Of a stretch of 44,165 nt of DNA, positions 1 to 7,169 are shown one piece after another. The notes beneath the pieces were generated by a model that saw only the letters and a program-made list of their open reading frames with translations, had not been told where the DNA came from and did not search any database. The stretch is from Methylobacterium adhaesivum (lineage in GTDB: Bacteria > Pseudomonadota > Alphaproteobacteria > Rhizobiales > Beijerinckiaceae): contig NZ_BPQD01000042.1 in the NCBI RefSeq assembly GCF_022179065.1, forward strand, positions 1 to 44,165, given 5' to 3'. Each line of letters begins with the position of its first letter. Position 1 is the stretch's first letter. The translations under genes were made by a program, and so were the position numbers.

Positions 1-7
1 ACCACCC

Positions 8-35
8 AAAGCCCCCGCACACAAGCGGGGGCTTT
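8..35 (+). terminator. Rho-independent terminator hairpin
   Basis: A perfect 11-bp stem (AAAGCCCCCGC at 8-18 pairing with GCGGGGGCTTT at 25-35) closes a 6-nt loop. The arms start with AAA and end with TTT, so it could act in both directions. It probably ends a gene lying left of the window and separates it from the helicase gene that follows. Confidence 0.75.
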
Positions 36-57
36 GTGCGTTTAGGGAACCCTTGTG

Positions 58-1482
58 ATGACCGCGCTGCCCATCCTCGTCCCGCGGCCGCATCAGGTGC
101 AAGCAGCCCAGGCAATCCTGGCGGCGCGCGCGGCGGGTAAGCCGGGGTTTCTGCTCGGTGACATGACCGGCCTCGGTAAGACCCTGTCGGTGTGGAGCGC
201 GCTCGCGTGCATGCCCGAACCCAATATCCTCATCGTTTGCCCGAAGGGTGCCATGCCGCAATGGCGGCGCACCATGGCGCAGGCCGGGTTAACGGCGAAA
301 TCCGTGACGCTGATCAACTACGAGCGCACCAAATCGCTCATGGCCCCCCCAGCGGCGAGCACGCGGCGCTCGGCACGCGCGAAGAACAATGCCCTGGCCA
401 AGCATGGGCACCTCAAGCGTACATGGTCGCTGGTTGCGTTCGACGAGAGCCACCGCCTGCGCAACCCGACCGCTCAGAAGAGCCTGGTCTGTCGCCACGT
501 GGCCGACGCTGCCCTGTTCACGATCTATCTCAGCGCGACGGCCGGCCAAGCTCCGCACGAATTGTCCTATCTCGGCCGACTTCTTGGAGCCGCTGCCGGC
601 ATGCCCTGCGACACCCTTGCGGACTTCCGCGCCCTCCTGCGCCAGCTCGGCATCGGAGGCGCCAAGGGCCGGTGGGCCAACTGGCGCTGGATGGCCAATG
701 CCCGCGACTGCGCCGTGATGGCCGACCTGCTCTATGCCGGGCCGAACGCCATCGGCCTGCGCAGACGACCAGGCGACATCGCGGGCTGGCCGGAAGTGCA
801 ACGCGAACTGGCCGCCACCGCCCTCGATGCCGCGTCACGACGGCTCTACGACGCCAATTGGCGCGCGTTTCGGCAAAGCTGGGGTCTGCTCGGCGGCTCT
901 GCGCGTCGTCCGGCCGGGTGGGCCGCCGATCTCCGTTTCCGGCAGAAGGCGAGCCTGCTTCGCGTCGAGGGCACGGCGGATTTCGTTGAGACCTTGCTCG
1001 AATCCGGGCAGGCGGTGGCGATCTCCGTCGCCTTCCTCGAAACCGGTACCGCCCTGGCCGAGACCCTGACCCGGCGTGGATGGCGGACCGGCGCCATCGA
1101 TGGGACACGCGACGCCGGTGCGAATGAAGCCGAGCGGGTCGCCTTTCAGACCGGAGGGCGTGACGTGATGATCTTCACCGTCACGGAATCGATCTCCCTC
1201 CATCGCAACGAGATGCCGGGCGGTGACGCCGTGCGCGCTCTGGTGATCCACGATATGCGTCACAGCGCGATCCAACTCGCGCAGATCGAGGGCCGCTGTC
1301 ATCGCGACGGAGAACAGGCGACGATCTACTACGCGTTTGCCGAGGCCACGGTAGAGGAAGCTATCACCGGCACGGTCCTGCGCCGAATGAAGACCATGGA
1401 CGCCATGGCGGGGGAGGATACGGCGCTTCTCGAGGCCATCGCGGCCCTCATCGAAGAAACACCGGACGGACCTGATGCCTGA
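58..1482 (+). CDS. SNF2-family DEAD/DEAH-type helicase/ATPase, phage-like
   Basis: A 474-residue protein with the core motifs of superfamily 2 helicases of the SNF2 branch. Walker A is GDMTGLGKT (about residues 34-42), Walker B is DESH (about 129-132), motif III is LSATA, and a C-terminal arginine-finger motif IEGRCHRDG lies near residue 400. All key residues are present, so it should be an active ATPase acting on double-stranded DNA. It is close to the minimal helicase core and lacks the accessory domains of chromosomal SNF2 proteins such as RapA; this size is common in phages and integrated elements. ATG 58 was chosen; GTG 55 is an equal alternative, since AGGGA at 44-48 serves both. No integrase, capsid or terminase gene is nearby, so a whole prophage is not supported. 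The specific role is unknown. Confidence 0.8.
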   Translation: MTALPILVPRPHQVQAAQAILAARAAGKPGFLLGDMTGLGKTLSVWSALACMPEPNILIVCPKGAMPQWRRTMAQAGLTAKSVTLINYERTKSLMAPPAASTRRSARAKNNALAKHGHLKRTWSLVAFDESHRLRNPTAQKSLVCRHVADAALFTIYLSATAGQAPHELSYLGRLLGAAAGMPCDTLADFRALLRQLGIGGAKGRWANWRWMANARDCAVMADLLYAGPNAIGLRRRPGDIAGWPEVQRELAATALDAASRRLYDANWRAFRQSWGLLGGSARRPAGWAADLRFRQKASLLRVEGTADFVETLLESGQAVAISVAFLETGTALAETLTRRGWRTGAIDGTRDAGANEAERVAFQTGGRDVMIFTVTESISLHRNEMPGGDAVRALVIHDMRHSAIQLAQIEGRCHRDGEQATIYYAFAEATVEEAITGTVLRRMKTMDAMAGEDTALLEAIAALIEETPDGPDA

Positions 1483-1617
1483 ACTTCGCCCGATGCGTGC
1501 GATCGCGCAGACGCAGATCTGAAAAAGCCCGGTGTCGCAACGGTAGACGCCTGCACCGGAACGGGTACCCTCGAGAATCGGATTTTACTTTTCCGAGCGA
1601 TGCCGTAAGGCAAAGCC

Positions 1618-1797
1618 ATGTCAGACTTGGAAATTCTTCTCGATCGCCTGAAGACTGCTCAGCGCGATCTCATCCTGGATGCCGCGAAAGTCCCCATGCT
1701 GCCTCCCGACAGCATGCTTCGCCGGATCGCCGATCTGGAAAACACCATCGCGGCCGTCGAAGCGCTCATTGATGAACAGCGCCACGCCCGCGCCTGA
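1618..1797 (+). CDS. Small hypothetical protein, 59 residues, helical
   Basis: ATG at 1618 opens a 59-residue frame starting MSDLEILLDRLKTAQRDLIL and ending at TGA 1795-1797. It is predicted by eye to be mostly helical with a leucine and isoleucine heptad-like pattern (LEILLDRL, LENTIAAVEALI), suggesting a short coiled coil or dimerising protein. Its last 26 bases overlap the next gene in another frame, which points to translational coupling. I do not recognise a family. Confidence 0.6.
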   Translation: MSDLEILLDRLKTAQRDLILDAAKVPMLPPDSMLRRIADLENTIAAVEALIDEQRHARA

Positions 1798-2122
1798 CCG
1801 TCGGGTTCTGGAAACGCCGGACGGCCGTTACATCGTGGTGAGGGGACGGCTCTGGCGGCGCGCCCGACCGGATCTTCCGCCCGCCGAACGCGACCGCCTC
1901 GTCCACGATCTCATGGAGGCCCGCCGCGGGGTGAAGGCCGGGCGGCGAGCCGACGATGCCGCCGCCATCGCGACGGCGCGGGCCGCCGTCGAACGGGCAA
2001 AGCAAGGGCTGGGCGAGCGCGGTCCGATCTGGTGGACGGATGGGGCGCCGGATCTCAACCGTCGCTTGGTACGCAACACACCCTATGCGGATTGGTACGC
2101 GGATCAGCACGAAGCGGAGTGA
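1772..2122 (+). CDS. Conserved-looking hypothetical protein, 116 residues
   Basis: The frame begins with ATG 1772 inside the end of the preceding small gene and runs 116 residues. The N-terminal part (VLETPDGRYIVVRGRLWRR) reads like a short beta-hairpin module. The middle is a charged helical segment rich in Arg and Ala, and the end holds the motif IWWTDGAPDLNRRLVRNTPYA. The frame could be extended upstream to 1679, but that would read through the preceding gene and adds a poor sequence. No known domain recognised; cytoplasmic, no signal peptide or membrane segment. Confidence 0.65.
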   Translation: MNSATPAPDRRVLETPDGRYIVVRGRLWRRARPDLPPAERDRLVHDLMEARRGVKAGRRADDAAAIATARAAVERAKQGLGERGPIWWTDGAPDLNRRLVRNTPYADWYADQHEAE

Positions 2123-2508
2123 GCCGCGCTTTCCGTGTGGGCCGGACTGGACCCGGGGCGAGGCGTCACTTATATTGAGGCTGCGGTTGATGACCGGTTC
2201 GTAATAACGTTTCAGGACCCGGAGGGCAGTACTCCGGCGCCTCCACCACGAGCCCACTGCGCGATGAATATGCGGGGGTGGGTTTTTGATGGGGGCGAAA
2301 TAGGATCGACTGGGCGGTAAAGGGATCGCGAGTTCAGTCTCACTTCGGTGGGATACGATGCGACTGTCGGTAAGGTTTCGACCGGTTTGGCGTAGGTAAC
2401 CCCTATTCCAGGCATCTGACCAAAACTCTAAATGCCAACGATAACGTTGTCATGGATGCCCGCCTCGCGGCGTAAGCATCTTGCGGTAGGGTAACCGTCG
2501 AAACAGAA

Positions 2509-2528
2509 CCCGGGGCTTCGGCCCCGGG
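2509..2528. terminator. UUCG-capped hairpin
   Basis: CCCGGGGC at 2509-2516, a TTCG tetraloop, and GCCCCGGG at 2521-2528 make a perfect 8-bp stem with a very stable loop. No U-run follows on either strand, so it may be a structural RNA end or a secondary terminator behind the one at 2609-2634. Confidence 0.45.
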
Positions 2529-2608
2529 ACCCATTCTTCCGAAGAACCCTGAAACATCAGCCGGATCGCGGACGACGCGAGACCGGTTTTTTGCATGGCC
2601 TCGACAGA

Positions 2609-2634
2609 AAGCCCCGCGACGGATCGCGGGGCTT
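2609..2634 (-). terminator. Rho-independent terminator of the 2710-3794 operon
   Basis: AAGCCCCGCGA at 2609-2619 and TCGCGGGGCTT at 2624-2634 form a perfect 11-bp stem around a 4-nt loop. Read on the minus strand it lies about 75 bases past the stop codon at 2710 and ends in a short T-run. Confidence 0.7.
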
Positions 2635-2709
2635 CGGGACGTCAGGGGTGGAGACCCGACGGCATGGCCTCCGACTGATCGTCGGGGCCATGCCGTTCGG
2701 ATGCGCCCC

Positions 2710-3363
2710 TTACACGGGCGTCGACGGGTAGGACCGCACGCGGGTGCGACCGTCTGAGGGGGTGGCGATGGCCGACGGGTTCGGGGCGGCGGCCGCCTGC
2801 GGTGCCGTCCAACCCTCGGCGCGCCAACCTTCGGCACGTTCGTCGAGGTCGATGGAGCCATGCTCTTCGAGGATATCCATGACCGAGACCGCACGGGTTT
2901 CATCTGCCCGAACCGTGACCAGGGTCCCACCGCGGCGCACGCCCTCGGAATAGGTGTGGGCATCCGTCTCGCTAAGACCAGCCCCCGTGAGACCGCCGGC
3001 CAGACCGCCTGCCGCCGCTCCGATGCCGGCCCCCGTGAGGGTCGCGACGAGCCAGCCGGCTGCGACGACCGGGCCGACACCTGGAATAGCGAGGAGGCCC
3101 AGACCGGTGAGGAGGCCAGCCGCACCACCAAGAACGGTTCCGACCGTCGCACCGGTGCCGGCGCCCGTTGCGGCGCTGTCCGTGGTGTCGGTCCGATCGC
3201 CCACCGCGTTCGGCGCGGTGATGCGGCCTGCGTGGCGGTCGCCCTCGTTGCTGCCGACGATGCTGATGTCGCTATGGGGAACCCCCAGGGCCTCGATCTT
3301 GGCGACGGCAGCGCTGGCATCGTCATAATCGTCGTAAAGGGCCGTAATGGTCTGCTGTGCCAT
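2710..3363 (-). CDS. General stress protein YflT-like, glycine-rich membrane segment
   Basis: 217 residues. The N-terminal 50 or so (ITALYDDYDDASAAVAKIEALGVPHSDISIVG) match the YflT/GSP17M-type domain, a ferredoxin-like fold found in stress proteins. The middle (about 75-135) is a Gly/Ala-rich stretch with runs such as VLGGAAGLLTGLGLLAIPGVGPVVAAG, probably inserted in or attached to the membrane. The end repeats the fold partially (GGTLVTVRADE, VMDILEEHGSIDL) and finishes in a charged tail. The start at 3363 is set by AGGAG eight bases upstream; longer in-frame reading would enter the next gene. It lies 44 bases after the 3408 gene, likely one transcript. The molecular activity of this family is not established. 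Confidence 0.75.
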   Translation of the reverse strand: MAQQTITALYDDYDDASAAVAKIEALGVPHSDISIVGSNEGDRHAGRITAPNAVGDRTDTTDSAATGAGTGATVGTVLGGAAGLLTGLGLLAIPGVGPVVAAGWLVATLTGAGIGAAAGGLAGGLTGAGLSETDAHTYSEGVRRGGTLVTVRADETRAVSVMDILEEHGSIDLDERAEGWRAEGWTAPQAAAAPNPSAIATPSDGRTRVRSYPSTPV

Positions 3364-3407
3364 GATGCACTCCTGTTCGGATCTGGAACGAATGGGTGAC
3401 GCCGCGC

Positions 3408-3794
3408 TCACTGCGCGGCGACGTTGCCCTTGAAGTCGACACCGACCTTCACGGGCTTGCCGTCGAGGAGGGCGTCGGCGCGCCAGATCCCCTTGTCGTC
3501 CTTCATCAGGCCCTTGATATCCTTGTAGCCGGCTTCCGTAAGACGGTGATGCGTCTGCGACTCGGTGAAGCTGTTGGCACCCTCTTCGAGCTTCGCGCCG
3601 GTGGCGGCGTGGGCGGTGCCGGGCTTCGTGGCATCGGGCTTGTCGGTGTTCGGGCGGGTCACCGCCTCCTGTCCACCTGATGTGGCGCTGGACTTTGCGT
3701 CGGGCGCAGGCGTTCCGGTCACCGTGGTCTGGGCCAGAGCCGGGGCGGCGCCGAGGACCGCGAGGAACGCGAGGGTGTGCAGAGTCCGGATCAC
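3408..3794 (-). CDS. Secreted PepSY-like small protein
   Basis: 128 residues with a clear Sec signal peptide (IRTLHTLAFLAVLGAAPALA, cleavage after ALA at about residue 21). A Pro/Thr/Ser-rich linker is followed by a compact domain (about 75-128: SFTESQTHHRLTEAGYKDIK, then DGKPVKVGVDFKGNV) resembling a single PepSY-type module, so it probably sits in the periplasm. Upstream on the minus strand GGAAC (3845-3849) has only GATT rather than GTT at the right distance, so an EcfG promoter is possible but weak. Function unknown. Confidence 0.65.
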   Translation of the reverse strand: MIRTLHTLAFLAVLGAAPALAQTTVTGTPAPDAKSSATSGGQEAVTRPNTDKPDATKPGTAHAATGAKLEEGANSFTESQTHHRLTEAGYKDIKGLMKDDKGIWRADALLDGKPVKVGVDFKGNVAAQ

Positions 3795-4596
3795 GGTCTT
3801 CTCCTTGTCGTGAGGACCTATTCAATCATCGAGACCGCCCAATCGTTCCGCATTCCGTGACGCCGGATCATTCACGCACGCGCCCATTCGATACTTCGTC
3901 GGAGCGAACGACAGTCGATCAGTATATTTTCCGCCATGCGCGTTCATAGGAACGAGATCGCGCTGTCGATCCTCGCTCAAGGTGCTTTCCTCTGGAAATT
4001 TTCTACGAATAGCAACTGCACGAATACATCATACGCCCTACCTTTTTCCTGCTTGAATCGAGACATGGCACGGCAACCTCGGCGGCGCTCGACGCCGAAC
4101 GCGCGGGGAGGCGATCTCCGGTGAGTGACGGGTGCGAAGCCGGTGCGGCAATCGCCGGGTGACGCCGTGCAGGCCGGAACCGGCGCGACGGCACCGAAAA
4201 GCAGGGGAGCGTTGGTTTCGTTCACGACCGACGGTGTCTCGAACGGCACTCCAGCTCGGCATCCCATGGGCTCGTCGGAGAAGACGACGGAGCGGTAGAC
4301 TGAAGTCTTCCGGCGCTGATCGCTCGCAGCGCGTCAACGAAGAAACTTGCGTCCGTCGCGCGAACGCAGCACTTCCACGCGCGAAGGAACGCCGTAACCA
4401 CAGCGATTTCTAGGGCATTGCCAATCGGCGATACCCACGACCGACCGGTTACCTCTCCATGCGTGGAGTGTGGAGCCAGCGATCTTTAAGCATCCGCGGC
4501 AAACTGACGATTCTCGCTGGAACTGTTCAGATTGAGAATCTGTTAACGGCTCATCCCAGCGTGCGGCGGGGATCGACAACGAGAGCCGATTTTCCC
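3795..4596. other. Long non-coding stretch of about 800 bases
   Basis: Short frames on both strands lack ribosome binding sites and look like chance frames. I see no tRNA, insertion sequence or strong terminator. The right end holds the candidate EcfG promoter at 4519-4544 for the gene at 4597. Confidence 0.5.
4519..4544 (+). promoter_or_regulatory. Candidate EcfG (general stress) promoter
   Basis: GGAAC at 4519-4523 is separated by 17 bases from TGTT at 4541-4544. The EcfG consensus in alphaproteobacteria is GGAAC, 16-17 bases, then CGTT. The predicted start, about 4552, lies roughly 45 bases before the ATG at 4597. One base of the -10 element is off consensus. Confidence 0.35.
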
Positions 4597-5247
4597 ATGA
4601 CCCGAGCCCGGCCTTTCGTGCGCAGCGGCGTCGCCGCCGCGCTCTTCCTCCTCCCCGTTCTCCCGAGCACGGCTTTGGCAGCCGACGATGGATTGGGCGG
4701 CCTGTTCCAGCGCCTGTTCCAGCCGAGTCAGCCTGTTGCGATGCAACCGGCGCCCGCCCCCGAAGCCGTTGCCCAATCCACACGCCGGGCGGATGTCCGC
4801 CGGGCCGCGCGAGCCCTGAACGCCCGGCCCCGGACCATCCGCTACGCCGCCCTGCCCAAGGCCGAGCCGCTCAAGATTCGCGTGACCGATCGTCAGACGC
4901 CCATCGACATGAGTGCGGGAGCCGCCGCCGCCTTCATGAAGGATCCGACCCTTCGCCCCGGCGACATCGTGGTCCTCAAGGACGGCGTGAAGGTCTTCAC
5001 TGGCGAGCCGGACAAGCACCACGCCGCCCGCGACTTCGAGAGCATCGGGCGCTCGGCCTTTGTCGACCGGCATACGCGCAGCCTTCTCTCGGCGATGGTC
5101 ATGCCCGTCGGCGCCATGCCGGCGGCGGAGGCCCGGCGGATCGCGGCCCGCGCACGGAATATCCCCCTGATCACCACGATGCCGGTGCCCGTCGAGACCG
5201 CCTCCATGCGGATCATCGCGCCTTGGACAGTGGCCGCTTCGAAGTAG
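4597..5247 (+). CDS. Secreted protein of unknown function, 216 residues
   Basis: The ATG at 4597 starts a good Sec signal peptide (RARPFVRSGVAAALFLLPVLP, cleavage near STALA-ADD). The mature part begins with a Gln/Pro/Ala-rich segment, then an Arg-rich stretch (TRRADVRRAARALNARPRTIRY), then a domain with PLKIRVTDRQTP, RPGDIVVLKDGVKVF and RDFESIGRSAFVDR. I do not recognise the family. In-frame ATG 4459 would bury the signal peptide and is not preferred. It is convergent with pgl, with 5 bases between the stop codons. Confidence 0.65.
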   Translation: MTRARPFVRSGVAAALFLLPVLPSTALAADDGLGGLFQRLFQPSQPVAMQPAPAPEAVAQSTRRADVRRAARALNARPRTIRYAALPKAEPLKIRVTDRQTPIDMSAGAAAAFMKDPTLRPGDIVVLKDGVKVFTGEPDKHHAARDFESIGRSAFVDRHTRSLLSAMVMPVGAMPAAEARRIAARARNIPLITTMPVPVETASMRIIAPWTVAASK

Positions 5248-5252
5248 CGCGC

Positions 5253-5975
5253 TCAGGTGTCGCTGGCGGCGCGATCGAGAAGCCACGTCACGGGGCCGGT
5301 GATCCGGGCGGCTGGCAGGTCTTCGCCCTCGGCGAGGCGTTGGAGTGGTGTGCGCTTGGCCTCGCCCGTCACCAGCACCAGGACGCCGTGGGCTGAAGCG
5401 AGGGCCGGAAACGTCAGGGTGATGCGCGGGACGAACGGGGCGAGCCCCGCCTCCGGCACCGGGGCGACCCAGGCATGGGCCTCATCGATCGCGGCCTTGC
5501 CGGGAAACAGCGAGGCGGTGTGACCGTCCTCGCCGAGACCAAGCAGCACGAGATCGAACAGCGGCCGATTCCGATCGAGAGCTGCGGCGCCGTAGAACGC
5601 CTTCAACGCGGCCTCGTAGGCAGCGGTATCCTCTGCCAGCGAACCGTTCGCCGGGATGCCATGGAGATTGCCCGGCGGGATCGGTGCGTCGGCAAAGGCA
5701 TCGCGCACCATGCGAACGTTGCTCGCCGCGTCGTCCCACGGCACGTGGCGTTCATCGCCGAAGAACCAATGCAGGCGCGCCCAGGGGAGGGCGCCGCGAT
5801 AGTCGGGGCCGGCCAGGAGGGCATAGAGGCGCTTCGGCGTCGATCCGCCCGAGAGACAGACGGCAATGGGTCGATCCGGCGCCGCAGCGCAGAGCGCCGT
5901 CAGACGTTCGGCCGCTGCCCGCGCCACGGCATCGGAATCGGCGAGGATTTCGGAATTCGTCGGCAGCGGAATCAT
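5253..5975 (-). CDS. pgl: 6-phosphogluconolactonase
   Basis: Hydrolyses 6-phosphogluconolactone to 6-phosphogluconate, the second step of the oxidative pentose phosphate pathway, in the cytosol. About 240 residues, normal for the DevB/NagB-type family. Visible motifs are the sugar-phosphate loop AVCLSGGSTPKRLYALL near residue 40, the WFFGDERHVPWDDAASN block in the middle (about 80-95), and LGLGEDGHTASLFPG near 145. ATG 5975 was chosen because AGGA lies about nine bases upstream; an ATG at 5999 is possible but poorly spaced. It is the last gene of the minus-strand carbohydrate cluster, 59 bases after gnd, and very likely co-transcribed with it. Confidence 0.93.
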   Translation of the reverse strand: MIPLPTNSEILADSDAVARAAAERLTALCAAAPDRPIAVCLSGGSTPKRLYALLAGPDYRGALPWARLHWFFGDERHVPWDDAASNVRMVRDAFADAPIPPGNLHGIPANGSLAEDTAAYEAALKAFYGAAALDRNRPLFDLVLLGLGEDGHTASLFPGKAAIDEAHAWVAPVPEAGLAPFVPRITLTFPALASAHGVLVLVTGEAKRTPLQRLAEGEDLPAARITGPVTWLLDRAASDT

Positions 5976-6034
5976 CACCGGTCCTTTCGACAATCCCATG
6001 AGCCGGGTCGCGCCACCCGCACAGCGGCAAGACC

Positions 6035-7009
6035 CTATTTCGGCTCCTGGTGCCCACCGAACCCCTTGCGCATGGCCGAGAGCAGCTTGTCGGCGTAGCT
6101 GGCATCCTCGCGCGAGCGGAAACGGGCATAGAGGGCCGCCGACAGCACGTTGGCCGGCACGGATTCCTCGATGGCCGCGTTGAGGGTCCAGCGCCCTTCG
6201 CCCGAATCGGCAACGAAGCCGGAGAAATTCGTCAGGTTCTCATCGCCTGCCAGTGCACCGGCCGTGAGGTCGAGGAGCCAGGACGAGACCACGCTGCCGC
6301 GCCGCCAGACTTCGGCGATGTCGCCGATGTTGAGGTCGAAGCGCTGGCCCTCGGGTAGGTCCGTCGAATTGGAATGCTTGAGGATATCGAAGCCCTCGGC
6401 ATAAGCCTGCATCAGGCCGTACTCGATGCCGTTATGGACCATCTTGACGAAATGCCCGGCTCCGCTCGGCCCGGCATGGATGTACCCCGCCTCGGCACGG
6501 GCATCGCGCCCCTCGCGGCCCGGCGTCCTCGGGATCGTGCCGATGCCGGGTGCCAGGGTTTCGAAGATCGGATCGAGGCGCGTGACGGTGTCCGTATCAC
6601 CGCCGATCATCATGCAGTAGCCGCGCTCCAGACCCCAGACGCCGCCGGAGGTGCCGACATCGACATAGTGGACGCCCTTGGGTCGCAGTTCGGCGGCCCT
6701 GCGGATGTCGTCCTTGTAGAACGAGTTGCCGCCGTCGATGATCACGTCGTCGGCGGCCATCAGCCCGCCGAGCTTCACCACCGTGCCCTCGGTGATCTCG
6801 CCCGCCGGCAGCATCACCCAGGCGGTGCGCGGCGCGTCGAGTGTCCGGACGAACTCTTCGAGGCTCGCCGCCCCGGTGGCGCCTTCGGCGACGAGGGCCG
6901 CCACGGCCTCGGGGTTCTGGTCGAACACCACGGCGGTGTGTCCGCCCGCCAGGAGCCGGCGCACGATATTGCCGCCCATCCGGCCGAGGCCGATCATGCC
7001 GAGTTGCAT
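6035..7009 (-). CDS. gnd: 6-phosphogluconate dehydrogenase, decarboxylating (short form)
   Basis: Oxidises 6-phosphogluconate to ribulose 5-phosphate and CO2. 324 residues, the size of the short GntZ/YqeC-type enzymes, often NAD-preferring, rather than the 470-residue form. Rossmann motif [14 protein letters not shown] at about residues 7-20; substrate motifs [10 protein letters not shown] (about 90-100) and [12 protein letters not shown]; catalytic lysine in [16 protein letters not shown] (about 180-195); and the conserved [12 protein letters not shown] in the helical C-terminal domain. GGAG lies well placed before ATG 7009. It sits between tal-pgi and pgl in the same orientation. Cofactor choice is inferred from the subfamily. 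Confidence 0.93.
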   Translation of the reverse strand: MQLGMIGLGRMGGNIVRRLLAGGHTAVVFDQNPEAVAALVAEGATGAASLEEFVRTLDAPRTAWVMLPAGEITEGTVVKLGGLMAADDVIIDGGNSFYKDDIRRAAELRPKGVHYVDVGTSGGVWGLERGYCMMIGGDTDTVTRLDPIFETLAPGIGTIPRTPGREGRDARAEAGYIHAGPSGAGHFVKMVHNGIEYGLMQAYAEGFDILKHSNSTDLPEGQRFDLNIGDIAEVWRRGSVVSSWLLDLTAGALAGDENLTNFSGFVADSGEGRWTLNAAIEESVPANVLSAALYARFRSREDASYADKLLSAMRKGFGGHQEPK

Positions 7010-7169
7010 GGGTGATCTCCTGTCGCGATGTTGGCCCGGTTCGGCCCCAGGTCGCGAGACCGGGGACCCGTCCTCATTCCGACATCATCCGGAGGCGCTG
7101 GAGCCAGGCGCAGCACCTCCGGGCGAGGTCGCGGGCGTCCGGGGAGAACCCGGGACGTCCGGCATGGTC

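Larger units (their letters stand above)
2123..2709. other. Non-coding stretch with two strong hairpins
   Basis: I find no convincing gene here. Open frames are short, without ribosome binding sites, and their composition does not resemble the neighbours. The right half carries two strong hairpins, listed separately, of which the nearer terminates the minus-strand gene at 2710. The left part (about 2160-2460) is lower in GC than its surroundings and I see no recognisable element in it. Confidence 0.5.

Noticed and set aside
192-989. Long plus-strand frame overlapping the SNF2 helicase
   Set aside because: Shadow of the helicase gene in another frame; its Arg/Pro-rich translation has no domain and no ribosome binding site.
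1-2122. Complete prophage at the left edge
   Set aside because: Only a helicase and two small genes are seen; there is no integrase, terminase, capsid gene or attachment repeat.
2403-3326. 307-residue minus-strand frame overlapping the YflT-like gene
   Set aside because: Pro/Arg/Ser-rich translation typical of a shadow frame in GC-rich DNA; the overlapping 2710-3363 frame has a recognisable fold and ribosome site.
3845-3849. EcfG promoter for the secreted PepSY-like gene
   Set aside because: GGAAC is present on the minus strand, but the -10 reads GATT instead of GTT, so the match is too weak to list.
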